From contig JANQRX010000010.1 of the NCBI GenBank assembly GCA_028284325.1, positions 372,001 to 436,000 on the forward strand: a stretch of 64,000 bases of DNA. The letters run 5' to 3'. A program made the position numbers and the translations under genes. Below the pieces are notes generated by a model. The model searched no databases and had not been told where the DNA came from. It was given only the letters and a program-made list of their open reading frames with translations. The stretch comes from Bauldia sp. GTDB taxonomy: Bacteria; Pseudomonadota; Alphaproteobacteria; Rhizobiales; Kaistiaceae. Of this stretch, positions 1 through 7,303 are shown one piece after another. Position 1 is the stretch's first letter; the number at the start of each line of letters is the position of its first letter.

Positions 1-1141
1 CCAGCGCATAGGCCTCCTCGTCGAAGGCGATGCTGTGCTCTTCGTCGCTCTCCAGATGGCGTACGACCAGGCGCGGCAGGCCGTTTTCCCGCTCTAGCCG
101 CACCAGATAATCCCGATAGACCGCGATCGACAGGATCAGCACACCGGGCCGATGGGGGATCAGGGGTGTCCAGTGCTGCCGACCGGGCGACCCGATCGGC
201 GCGGTGACGATCTTGAAGTCCTCGGCGCCGTCGGCATTGGTGAGGATGAAGAAGCGATCGCCGTTGTGATCGAGCGTGTACTCCTCCCGCGGCCGGCGCT
301 CGGCGATCAGGGTCGGCGTGCTGCCGGGTTTGTCCGTATCCAGGACCCGCAACTCGCTGGTTTCGTGATCGTGGGAGGAGATCACGACGAACCGCCGCGA
401 CTGCGTCTGCTCGAGCCCGACGAAATAGCGCGGATCGTCGCCGTCGAAGATCACCGTGTCCTTGGCCGGATCGTCACCGAGGACGTGGCGGCGAACGCGG
501 ATCGGACGATGGTTGTCGTCGACCTCGACATAGAGGAGGGCGGTCCCGTCCGCCTCCCAGACACAGCCGCCGGCGGTGTTGGGAATGCGGTCCGGCAGGT
601 CCTCACCGGTCGCGACGTCGCGCACCCGAATCTCGAAGAACTCCGCGCCGCTGCGGTCGGCGGAATAGGCGAGCCTGCGATGGTCGGGGCTGTGGCCGAA
701 ACCGCCAAAGCGGAAATAGGCGAGCCCGTCGGCAAGCTGGTTGCCGTCGAGGAGGACCCGCTCGTCGCCGCCGTCACGGTCGGTGCGGACGATCGCCGGA
801 TGCTCGCTGCCGGGCGTGAAGCGGGTCCCGTAGGCATAAGGGCCGTCGGGCAGCGGCACGGACGCGTCGTCGTCCTTGATCCGCCCCTTCATCTCGGCGA
901 ACAGCGTTTCCTGCAGCGCCGCCGTGTCGGCCATCGCCGTTTCGGTGTAGGCGTTCTCGGCTTCGAGATAGGCGCGGATGTCCTGGTCCAGCACCGCCGG
1001 ATCGCGCATCACCTGCTGCCAGTTGTCGGCGCGCAGCCACGCATAGTCGTCGTGACGGACGATGCCGTGATGCGTGGTGGTGGTCTCGCGTCGCGCCGCC
1101 ACAGGCGGCGCCTTCGGCGCGCCGGTGCCGTCAGCCGGCAT
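1..1141 (-). CDS. ptrB: Oligopeptidase B (S9A prolyl oligopeptidase family), N-terminal part, cut by window edge
   Basis: The minus-strand frame beginning at the ATG at 1141 is open to the window edge, giving about 380 residues of a protein that is normally near 700. The readable part begins with a short lead-in, then a [13 protein letters not shown] stretch typical of the N-terminus of oligopeptidase B, and continues into beta-propeller sequence (for example [14 protein letters not shown] and [16 protein letters not shown]). The catalytic Ser/Asp/His domain lies outside the window, so activity cannot be judged. The family cleaves short peptides after basic residues in the cytoplasm or periplasm. 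Its ATG overlaps the last 11 bases of msrB, so the two genes are probably co-transcribed. Family assignment is firm; the gene symbol rests on the N-terminal half only. Confidence 0.85.
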   Translation of the reverse strand, partial: MPADGTGAPKAPPVAARRETTTTHHGIVRHDDYAWLRADNWQQVMRDPAVLDQDIRAYLEAENAYTETAMADTAALQETLFAEMKGRIKDDDASVPLPDGPYAYGTRFTPGSEHPAIVRTDRDGGDERVLLDGNQLADGLAYFRFGGFGHSPDHRRLAYSADRSGAEFFEIRVRDVATGEDLPDRIPNTAGGCVWEADGTALLYVEVDDNHRPIRVRRHVLGDDPAKDTVIFDGDDPRYFVGLEQTQSRRFVVISSHDHETSELRVLDTDKPGSTPTLIAERRPREEYTLDHNGDRFFILTNADGAEDFKIVTAPIGSPGRQHWTPLIPHRPGVLILSIAVYRDYLVRLERENGLPRLVVRHLESDEEHSIAFDEEAYAL

Positions 1142-1547
1142 CTTCGTCGAGCTTCAGGGCCGTTCCGTTCATGCAGTAGCGAAGGCCGGTCGGGTTCGGG
1201 CCGTCCTCGAAAACATGGCCGAGATGCGATTCGCAGGTCGCGCACCGGATCTCGGTGCGCACCATGCCGTGGGAGGTGTCGCTGCGCTGCTCGACGGCCT
1301 GATCGTTGACCGGCGCGAAGAAGCTCGGCCATCCGGTGCCCGAATCGAACTTCGTTTCCGAACGGAACAGGGGCGCGTTGCACGCCATGCAGCGGTAGAG
1401 TCCGACGCGATGGTCGTTCCAGAAGGGGCCGGTGAAGGCCCGTTCAGTGCCCGCCTCGCGCATGATGTGGAACTGCTCCGGCGTCAGGCGCGCGCGCCAT
1501 TCGTCGTCCGAGCGGACCACTTTGTCCTGCTTGTCCACGTCAGCCAT
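1131..1547 (-). CDS. msrB: Peptide-methionine (R)-S-oxide reductase MsrB
   Basis: This 138-residue protein reduces methionine-R-sulfoxide in oxidised proteins. Two CxxC zinc motifs (CMAC and CATC) are visible, with the central [10 protein letters not shown] motif and the C-terminal RYCMNG motif carrying the catalytic cysteine. The ATG at 1547 is preferred over an upstream TTG at 1580: it gives the family's usual length, and an AGGG element sits a suitable distance upstream. The stop overlaps the start of the oligopeptidase B gene, suggesting a two-gene operon transcribed away from the Mrp antiporter genes. All key residues are present and nothing looks broken. Confidence 0.95.
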   Translation of the reverse strand: MADVDKQDKVVRSDDEWRARLTPEQFHIMREAGTERAFTGPFWNDHRVGLYRCMACNAPLFRSETKFDSGTGWPSFFAPVNDQAVEQRSDTSHGMVRTEIRCATCESHLGHVFEDGPNPTGLRYCMNGTALKLDEDAG

Positions 1548-1607
1548 GGTCGAAATCCCTTCGCGGGTATTGCCTTGCAAGGCGGGGCCCCCAAGACATA
1601 GACATAG

Positions 1608-1650
1608 CCGGCCCGGAATTCAGCCCCGAGGTTGTCGATTCCCGGGCCGG
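1608..1650. repeat. Inverted repeat between msrB and the Mrp operon
   Basis: The arm at 1608-1619 is repeated in inverted form at 1638-1650, with one extra C in the right arm and about 18 bases between them. It lies 27 bases before the mrpE start and could form a GC-rich hairpin in the operon leader, or act as a protein-binding site between the divergent genes. There is no run of T after it on either strand, so it is not a classical terminator. Function is unknown. Confidence 0.5.
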
Positions 1651-1676
1651 GACGCGAGCGTGAGGTAAGGGGCGCG

Positions 1677-2159
1677 ATGATCCGGTTTGTGAGCCTGACG
1701 GCGGTGCTGTTTGCCTTCTGGCTGCTGCTTTCGGGCCACTATACGCCCTTCCTGGTCACGATGGGGCTGATCGTGGCGCTGGTGGCCGCCAGCCTGGGGC
1801 GAATCATCGGTTACACCGACAGCGAGGGCCACCCGATCGAGCTGACGGTCGGCGCCATCACCTACTGGCCGTGGCTTATCAAGGAGATCCTGATGTCGGC
1901 GATCCACGTGTCGCTGATCATCCTGCGGCCGTCGCTGCCGATCTCGCCCCGCCTGATCCGGGTGCCGACCTCCCAGAGAGGCTCGGTCGGGCAGGTGACC
2001 TATGCCAACTCGATCACCCTCACGCCGGGGACCATCACCGTTCAGGTCGACAGGACCCACCACACGTTTCTGGTGCACGCGCTGACGCGCGCCTCCGAAG
2101 CCGATCTGGCGACCGGCGAAATGGATCGGCGCGTCGCGGCGATGGCCGGCGAGGTCTGA
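1677..2159 (+). CDS. mrpE: Mrp-type Na+/H+ antiporter subunit E
   Basis: This 160-residue membrane protein belongs to the MnhE/MrpE family, a small structural subunit of the multi-subunit cation/proton antiporter. An N-terminal hydrophobic segment (FVSLTAVLFAFWLLLSG) and a second around residues 25-45 are followed by a soluble part with the family's LTPGTITVQVD motif. The ATG at 1677 is chosen because it opens directly onto the first membrane segment and follows a GAGGTAAGGGG ribosome-binding site. It is the first gene of a ten-gene operon, and its TGA overlaps the next start (TGATG). Confidence 0.93.
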   Translation: MIRFVSLTAVLFAFWLLLSGHYTPFLVTMGLIVALVAASLGRIIGYTDSEGHPIELTVGAITYWPWLIKEILMSAIHVSLIILRPSLPISPRLIRVPTSQRGSVGQVTYANSITLTPGTITVQVDRTHHTFLVHALTRASEADLATGEMDRRVAAMAGEV

Positions 2160-2446
2160 TGATCGCCGTCGCCGTCCTCGCGATCCTCGTCGCGACCGCT
2201 CTGATCGTGGCCCGGGTGCTGCTCGGCCCCACGGTGTTCGACCGGCTGGTGGCCGCCAACGCCGCCGGCAACGCGGCGATCCTGCTGCTTGCCCTGTTCG
2301 GCTTCCTCACCGAGCGACCTGAGTTTCTCGACGTCGCCCTCGTCTATGCGCTGCTCAACATCATCAGCACTTTCGCGGTCCTGAAGTTCCTGCGCTTCGG
2401 GGCGCTGGGGTCCGCCGGCGAGGACGAGAAGGAGCCCGGAACGTGA
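2159..2446 (+). CDS. mrpF: Mrp-type antiporter subunit F
   Basis: This 95-residue protein has three predicted membrane helices and belongs to the MnhF/MrpF family. The GPTVFDRLVAANA stretch and the VALVYALLNIISTFAVLKFLR segment are characteristic. Its ATG shares a base with the mrpE stop codon, implying translational coupling. In the antiporter, F is a small subunit with no recognised pump motif, needed for assembly or stability in the systems where it has been tested. It is followed directly by mrpG through a GTGA overlap. Confidence 0.93.
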   Translation: MIAVAVLAILVATALIVARVLLGPTVFDRLVAANAAGNAAILLLALFGFLTERPEFLDVALVYALLNIISTFAVLKFLRFGALGSAGEDEKEPGT

Positions 2447-2796
2447 CGCTCGAGCTGATCCGGTTTTGGGTCGGCGGCGGGCTGGCCGTGATCGGCGCCC
2501 TGTTCACCGTTGTCGGTGCGCTCGGCCTGCTGCGCATGCCGGACGTGTTTTCGCGCCTCCACGCCGCCTCGGTGATCGACACGGCCGGCGCCGGCCTGAT
2601 CTTCGTCGGCCTCATCATTATCGAGGGCTTCACCCTGGTGAGCGTCAAGCTCGTCTTCCTGATCCTGATGTTCGGGCTTCTCGGGCCCGTGGCCGCGCAC
2701 GCGGTGGCGCGTGCGGCGCTGCGGGCGGGCGTGAAGCCGCTGGTCGAGAAGGACGACACCGCGCCGGCAGAGGAGGCGTCGTCATCGAAGCCCTGA
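2443..2796 (+). CDS. mrpG: Mrp-type antiporter subunit G
   Basis: This 117-residue, three-helix membrane protein of the MnhG/MrpG (PhaG) family contains the conserved GALGLLRMPDVFSRLHAAS motif. Translation starts at a GTG that overlaps the mrpF stop (GTGA), so it is probably coupled. The C-terminal 20 residues are charged and probably cytoplasmic. The gene's end overlaps the ribosome-binding region of the next subunit. Length and motif fit the family. Confidence 0.93.
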   Translation: MTLELIRFWVGGGLAVIGALFTVVGALGLLRMPDVFSRLHAASVIDTAGAGLIFVGLIIIEGFTLVSVKLVFLILMFGLLGPVAAHAVARAALRAGVKPLVEKDDTAPAEEASSSKP

Positions 2797-2801
2797 TCAT
2801 C

Positions 2802-3320
2802 ATGGTCGTGCTGACGCTGCTGGCCGCCACCACCGTCGGGATCGTGCGCGTGCGCAATCTGTTTGCGGTCGCGATCCTGACGGGCGTGTACAGCTTCCTG
2901 ATGGCGAGCGTCATGCTGGTGCTCGACGCCGTCGATGTCGCCATGACCGAGGCGACGGTCGGCGCCGGCGTCGCCACCGTACTGATGCTCGGCACCCTGT
3001 CGCTGACCAAGACCGAGGAGAACCGGCCCATCCACTCGGTGGCCCTGCCGCTGTTCGTGGCCGCGCTGACGGGGGCGGTGCTCATCTGGGGCATGTCGGG
3101 CCTGCCTGATTTCGGCATCGCCGAGACCCCGGTCCATCTCGACGGGCCGGACTACGTCGACCGCTCGCTCAAGGAGATCGGCATCCCCAACGTGGTCACC
3201 TCGGTGCTGGCGAGCTACCGCGGTTTCGACACGCTGGGCGAGGTGGTCGTGATCTTCACCGGCGGCATCGCCGTTCTGATGCTGTTGAAGCGGCCGGCGG
3301 CCCGGAAAGAGGACGAGTAG
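2802..3320 (+). CDS. DUF4040 subunit (MrpA C-terminal/MbhD-like) of the antiporter
   Basis: This membrane protein of about 172 residues corresponds to the part of MrpA that follows the NuoL-like domain (DUF4040/MbhD), here a separate gene. The stretch FTEAxVGAGxxT seen in the family appears as MTEATVGAGVATVLMLGTLSLT. Homologs usually begin a few residues earlier (…IEALI), but in this frame no ATG, GTG or TTG occurs there. A strong AGGAGG at 2771-2776 is followed by GTC (2781) and ATC (2784). The ATG at 2802 is the first standard start, so the true start may be non-canonical or hidden by a sequence error. Identity is firm, the start is not. Confidence 0.85.
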   Translation: MVVLTLLAATTVGIVRVRNLFAVAILTGVYSFLMASVMLVLDAVDVAMTEATVGAGVATVLMLGTLSLTKTEENRPIHSVALPLFVAALTGAVLIWGMSGLPDFGIAETPVHLDGPDYVDRSLKEIGIPNVVTSVLASYRGFDTLGEVVVIFTGGIAVLMLLKRPAARKEDE

Positions 3321-3325
3321 CCGAT

Positions 3326-3745
3326 ATGCGCATGGACGTTGTTCTGCGGGTCGCGACCAAGCTGCTCCTGCCGCTGATGCTGGTCTTCGGCGCCTATGTC
3401 CAATTGCACGGCGAGTACAGCCCGGGCGGCGGTTTCCAGGCGGGCGTCATCGTCGGTGCGGCCGGGATTCTCTTCTCCCTGGTCTACGGCCTGGAGGCGA
3501 CGACCCGCATCATGCCGGTCTACGTGGTGGAAGCGCTGATCCCGCTGGGGGCGGTGATCTTCGCCGGCGTCGGCGTCGTGGGCTTCCTCGCCGGCGACAA
3601 CTATCTCGCCTACGGTCAGCTCGCCGGCGATCCCAAGAGCGGGCAGAAGCTCGGCATCATCCTGGTCGAGGCCGGCGTGTTCGTGACCGTGTCCGCCACC
3701 GTTCTCGCGATCTTCTACGCCTTCGCCGGTCGCGGAGTCCGCTGA
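3326..3745 (+). CDS. mrpB: Mrp-type antiporter subunit B (MnhB domain)
   Basis: This 139-residue, four-helix membrane protein of the MnhB family has the conserved HGEYSPGGGFQAGV motif near residues 28-42. In Mrp complexes subunit B lies beside the MrpA C-terminal region. Translation can start at the ATG at 3326 or the in-frame ATG at 3332. The gene begins five bases after the DUF4040 gene ends and is followed one base later by mrpC, consistent with a tightly packed operon. Confidence 0.93.
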   Translation: MRMDVVLRVATKLLLPLMLVFGAYVQLHGEYSPGGGFQAGVIVGAAGILFSLVYGLEATTRIMPVYVVEALIPLGAVIFAGVGVVGFLAGDNYLAYGQLAGDPKSGQKLGIILVEAGVFVTVSATVLAIFYAFAGRGVR

Positions 3746-3746
3746 C

Positions 3747-4112
3747 ATGGGCGTCATCGACGAACTGGTGGCGAACTACAATCGCTGGATCATCGTCTTC
3801 CTGATGGTGGCCGGCCTCTACATCGTGATTGCCCGCGGCAACATGGTGAAGAAGGTCGTCGGGCTGTCCCTGTTCCAGACCTCGGTCTACCTGCTGTTCC
3901 TTGCCCCGGCGAAGATTCTCGGCGGCACGCCGCCGATCCTCCATCCGGATTTCACCGTCTACGCCCAGCCGCTCCCTCACGCCCTGATCCTGACCGCCAT
4001 CGTCGTCGGCGTCGCCACCGTGGCGCTCGGCCTGGCGCTGGTGGTGCGGATCAACGAGGCGTACGGCACGATCGAGGAAGACGAGATCTTTGCCAAGGAC
4101 GACGACGACTGA
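3747..4112 (+). CDS. mrpC: Mrp-type antiporter subunit C (NuoK-like)
   Basis: This 121-residue protein has three membrane helices and is homologous to NuoK of respiratory complex I. The LFQTSVYLLFL and DPLPHALILTAIVVGVAT-like stretch (here YAQPLPHALILTAIVVG) is the MnhC signature. The last residues are strongly acidic. The stop overlaps the mrpD start (TGATG). In Mrp complexes, subunit C packs against the D-type antiporter subunit. Confidence 0.94.
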   Translation: MGVIDELVANYNRWIIVFLMVAGLYIVIARGNMVKKVVGLSLFQTSVYLLFLAPAKILGGTPPILHPDFTVYAQPLPHALILTAIVVGVATVALGLALVVRINEAYGTIEEDEIFAKDDDD

Positions 4113-5590
4113 TGCTCGACCACCTTCCCGTCCTTCAGGTGGTGGTCCCCCTGTTCGGCGCGTTCCTGGCGGCGCTGACGCGACGTCCGCTACCGGCCTG
4201 GATCGTCGCGACCGGCGTGTCGGTCCTTGTCTTCGCGATCTCGATCGGGCTTCTGCAGCAGGTCCTGGCGAGCGGGCCGATCTCCTACGAGATCGGTGGA
4301 TGGGACCCCGAGATCGGCATCGAATACCGGGTCGACATCGTCAACGCCTTCATCCTCGTTCTGGTGTCCGGCATCGCCCTCTTCATCGCGCCGTTTGCCC
4401 GCGCCAGCGTGGCGGCGGAGGTGCCCGAGGACCGCATCGCCTGGTTCTACAGCATGTACATGCTGGCGCTGGCCGGTTTGCTCGGCGTGGCGATCACCGG
4501 CGACGCGTTCAACGCCTTCGTGTTCCTCGAAATCTCGTCGCTTTCCAGCTACGCGCTGGTGGCGATGGGCAAGCATCGCCGGGCGCAGATGGCCGCCTAT
4601 CAGTATCTGGTCATCGGGACAATTGGCGCCAGCTTCTACGTCATCGGCGTCGGCCTGATCTACGCCATGACCGGTACGCTGAACTTCGGCCTCATCGCCG
4701 AGCGGCTGGCGAACGTGGAGTCGATCGCGCCGATCGTCGCGGCGCTGTCGTTCATCATGGTCGGCATCGGCCTGAAGCTGGCGCTCTTTCCCCTGCATGT
4801 CTGGCTGCCGAACGCGTACGCCTACGCACCGTCGATGGCGAGCGTGTTCCTGGCCGCGACCGCGACCAAGGTCGCCATCTATCTGTTCGTGCGGTTCCTG
4901 TTTTCCATCTTCGGGGCCGGCTTCGTGTTCGCCGACCTTCCGGTCACCGAAATCCTCACCGTGTTGTCGGTCGCGGCCGTGTTCGGGGCCGGCGCGGTGG
5001 CGGTCTTCCAGCCGGATATCAAGCGGCTGTTCGCCTATTCCTCGGTGGCCCAGGTCGGCTACATCACGCTGGGTATCGGCCTGGCGACACAGACCAGCCT
5101 CACCGGCGGTCTCGTCCATGTCGTCAACCACGGCCTCATCAAGGGGGCGCTGTTCATGGCGATTGGCGCGCTGGTGTTCCGCGCCCAGGCCTTCAATTTC
5201 GAGGAGATGGCCGGCATCGGCCGCAAGATGCCCCTGACCGCCGCCGCCATCGCCGTCGCCGGGCTCAGCCTGATCGGCATTCCCGGCACCGTCGGCTTCG
5301 TCGCCAAATGGTATCTGATCGTCGCGTCGGTGGAGATCGGCTGGTGGTGGCTGGCCGCCGTCATCGTCGCCAGCTCGCTGCTCACCGTCATCTATGTCGG
5401 CCGCGTGGTCGAGGCGGCCTGGTTTCGCACCCCGTCACGCGAGGTCGCGGAGGCGACCGAGGCGCCGGTGGACATGCTGATCCCGATCTGGATTCTCGTG
5501 GCGGCGACGATCTATTTCGGCATCGACACGCAGCTCACCGTCGGCGTTGCCGAGCAGGCGGCGGCATCGTTGCTGGCGGGGCTCAGATGA
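4112..5590 (+). CDS. mrpD: Mrp-type antiporter subunit D (proton-translocating, NuoM/N-like)
   Basis: This 492-residue protein has about 14 membrane helices and belongs to the proton_antipo_M family. The residues expected for ion translocation are visible: Glu140 in the AFVFLEISS stretch and Lys222 in GIGLKLALFPLHVWLP, matching the essential Glu and Lys known from Bacillus MrpD, followed by the DIKRLFAYSSVAQVG motif. It is the clearest active pump module of the operon. Its TGA overlaps the next subunit's ATG at 5587. Confidence 0.95.
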   Translation: MLDHLPVLQVVVPLFGAFLAALTRRPLPAWIVATGVSVLVFAISIGLLQQVLASGPISYEIGGWDPEIGIEYRVDIVNAFILVLVSGIALFIAPFARASVAAEVPEDRIAWFYSMYMLALAGLLGVAITGDAFNAFVFLEISSLSSYALVAMGKHRRAQMAAYQYLVIGTIGASFYVIGVGLIYAMTGTLNFGLIAERLANVESIAPIVAALSFIMVGIGLKLALFPLHVWLPNAYAYAPSMASVFLAATATKVAIYLFVRFLFSIFGAGFVFADLPVTEILTVLSVAAVFGAGAVAVFQPDIKRLFAYSSVAQVGYITLGIGLATQTSLTGGLVHVVNHGLIKGALFMAIGALVFRAQAFNFEEMAGIGRKMPLTAAAIAVAGLSLIGIPGTVGFVAKWYLIVASVEIGWWWLAAVIVASSLLTVIYVGRVVEAAWFRTPSREVAEATEAPVDMLIPIWILVAATIYFGIDTQLTVGVAEQAAASLLAGLR

Positions 5591-7044
5591 GCGGCGAAAC
5601 CCTTCTCGTTCTCATCCTGACGCTGCCCGCGATCACCGGGCTGCTGGTGCCGCTGTTCGCCGACTACCCCAACCAGCGCGAAGGCGCGACGCTGGTCGGC
5701 GCCGCGCTCCTGTTCGGGGCCGTACTGCTCCTGTTGCCACAGGTGCTGGCCGGCGAGCGGCCGTCGATCACGCTCTGGGAGGTGGTGCCGGGGCTGGAGA
5801 TCGCGCTCGCCATCGAGCCGCTCGGCATGCTGTTCGCGTTCATCGCCTCCGGCCTGTGGATCGTCAATTCGCTTTACTCGGTCGGCTACATGCGGGCCAA
5901 CCGCGAGCCGCGGCAGACCAGTTTCTATGTTGCCTTCGCCGCCTCCATCGCCTCGGCGATGGGCGTTGCCACGGCCGGCAACCTGTTCACCCTGTTCCTG
6001 TTCTACGAGCTCCTGACGCTGGTCACCTATCCGCTGGTGACCCACCGCGCCAGCGATGAGGCCAAGGCCGCCGGCCGGCTCTACCTGATGATGCTGCTCG
6101 GCACGTCCACGCTCCTGTTCCTGCCGGCGATCGCGTGGACCGCCGTCGCCGCCGGCACGCTGGATTTCCAGCCGGGGGGCATCCTGGCAGGACACATCGA
6201 CGGCGTGGCGATGGGCGTCCTTCTCGCGCTGTTCGTCTTTGGTATCGGCAAGGCGGCTGTGATGCCGGGGCATTTCTGGCTGCCGGCGGCGATGGTCGCG
6301 CCCACGCCGGTGTCGGCGCTGCTCCATGCCGTGGCGGTTGTGAAGGCAGGCGTCTTCGCCATCCTGAAGATCGTCGTCTACATCTTCGGCACCGACGTTC
6401 TGGCCGCCAACGGTGCGGGTGACTGGCTCGCCTACGTCGCCGGCGCCACCATCATCTTCGCCTCGATGATCGCGCTCCGGCAGGATCATCTCAAACGCCG
6501 ACTCGCCTATTCCACCGTCAGCCAGTTGTCCTACGTCGTGCTCGGCGCCGCCCTGTTCACGCCGATCGCCATTCTCGGCGCCGCCATCCACATCGCCGCG
6601 CACGCGGTCTCGAAGATCACGCTGTTCTTCTCCGCCGGCGCGGTCCACACGGCCGCCCACCTCGAACGTGTGAGCGAGATGGATGGCGTCGGCTGGCGCA
6701 TGCCGTGGACGATGGGATCGTTCTCCATCGGCGCCCTGTCGATGATCGGTCTGCCGCCGACCGCCGGCTTCCTCGGCAAATGGTTCATCCTCGTCGGGGC
6801 GGCGAGCATCCAGCACTGGTTCGCCGTCGCCGTCATCATCGCCTCGACGCTGCTCAACGCCAGCTACTTCCTGCCGATCGTCTACAACGCGTTCCGGTTT
6901 CGCGACGGCGGTGCCGGGCCCGGCATGCGCGAAGCGCCGTGGCCGCAGGTCGTCGCCCTGGTGGTTACCGCCGTGCTGACGGTGCTCCTGTTCGTGTTTC
7001 CGTCGTTTCCCTTTGCCCTTGCCGAACAACTGATCGCGGGTTGA
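5587..7044 (+). CDS. NuoL/MrpA-N-terminal-like proton-translocating antiporter subunit
   Basis: This 485-residue polytopic membrane protein has the proton_antipo_M domain. Glu141 (FLFYELLTL) and Lys222 (GIGKAAVMPGHFWLP) occupy the pump positions. The adjoining APTPVSALLHAVAVVKAG motif is of the NuoL/MrpA type rather than the MrpD type. I infer that it replaces the N-terminal module of MrpA, whose C-terminal part is the separate DUF4040 gene upstream. It is often annotated simply as another subunit D. The start ATG overlaps the mrpD stop. Confidence 0.88.
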   Translation: MSGETLLVLILTLPAITGLLVPLFADYPNQREGATLVGAALLFGAVLLLLPQVLAGERPSITLWEVVPGLEIALAIEPLGMLFAFIASGLWIVNSLYSVGYMRANREPRQTSFYVAFAASIASAMGVATAGNLFTLFLFYELLTLVTYPLVTHRASDEAKAAGRLYLMMLLGTSTLLFLPAIAWTAVAAGTLDFQPGGILAGHIDGVAMGVLLALFVFGIGKAAVMPGHFWLPAAMVAPTPVSALLHAVAVVKAGVFAILKIVVYIFGTDVLAANGAGDWLAYVAGATIIFASMIALRQDHLKRRLAYSTVSQLSYVVLGAALFTPIAILGAAIHIAAHAVSKITLFFSAGAVHTAAHLERVSEMDGVGWRMPWTMGSFSIGALSMIGLPPTAGFLGKWFILVGAASIQHWFAVAVIIASTLLNASYFLPIVYNAFRFRDGGAGPGMREAPWPQVVALVVTAVLTVLLFVFPSFPFALAEQLIAG

Positions 7045-7045
7045 C

Positions 7046-7303
7046 GTGATGACCACACCTACCGGTGGCGACCGCAGTCTGGTGAGCCCGCAAGCCGTCC
7101 GATGGCTGTGGCTCGTCGCGATCGCCGTCCTTGCGCTGACGGTCGCGGGCGATCTGGTCTTCCCGCCCAAGGGCAAGTTCGGGATCGACGGCACGATCGG
7201 GTTCTACGCGTGGTTCGGGGTTGCCAGTGGCGTCGTGCTGATCTTCGGCGCGTGGTTGATCGGCCTCCTCCTCAAACGGTCGGACGACTACTATGGAGAC
7301 TGA
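7046..7303 (+). CDS. Small two-helix membrane protein of the Mrp operon
   Basis: This 85-residue protein has two predicted membrane segments (about residues 19-38 and 53-73) separated by a FPPKGKFGIDGTIGFYAWFG stretch, and a charged tail ending KRSDDYYGD. The start can be GTG at 7046 or the adjacent ATG at 7049. It lies between two antiporter-like genes, overlapping the next start by 11 bases, so it is probably an accessory subunit. Similar small proteins are known in some alphaproteobacterial Mrp clusters, but I recognise no defined function. Confidence 0.75.
   Translation: MMTTPTGGDRSLVSPQAVRWLWLVAIAVLALTVAGDLVFPPKGKFGIDGTIGFYAWFGVASGVVLIFGAWLIGLLLKRSDDYYGD

Noticed and set aside
152-1309. 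Plus-strand frame of 385 codons opposite the oligopeptidase B gene
   Set aside because: The minus strand encodes recognisable oligopeptidase B and MsrB sequence; the plus frame has no family features.
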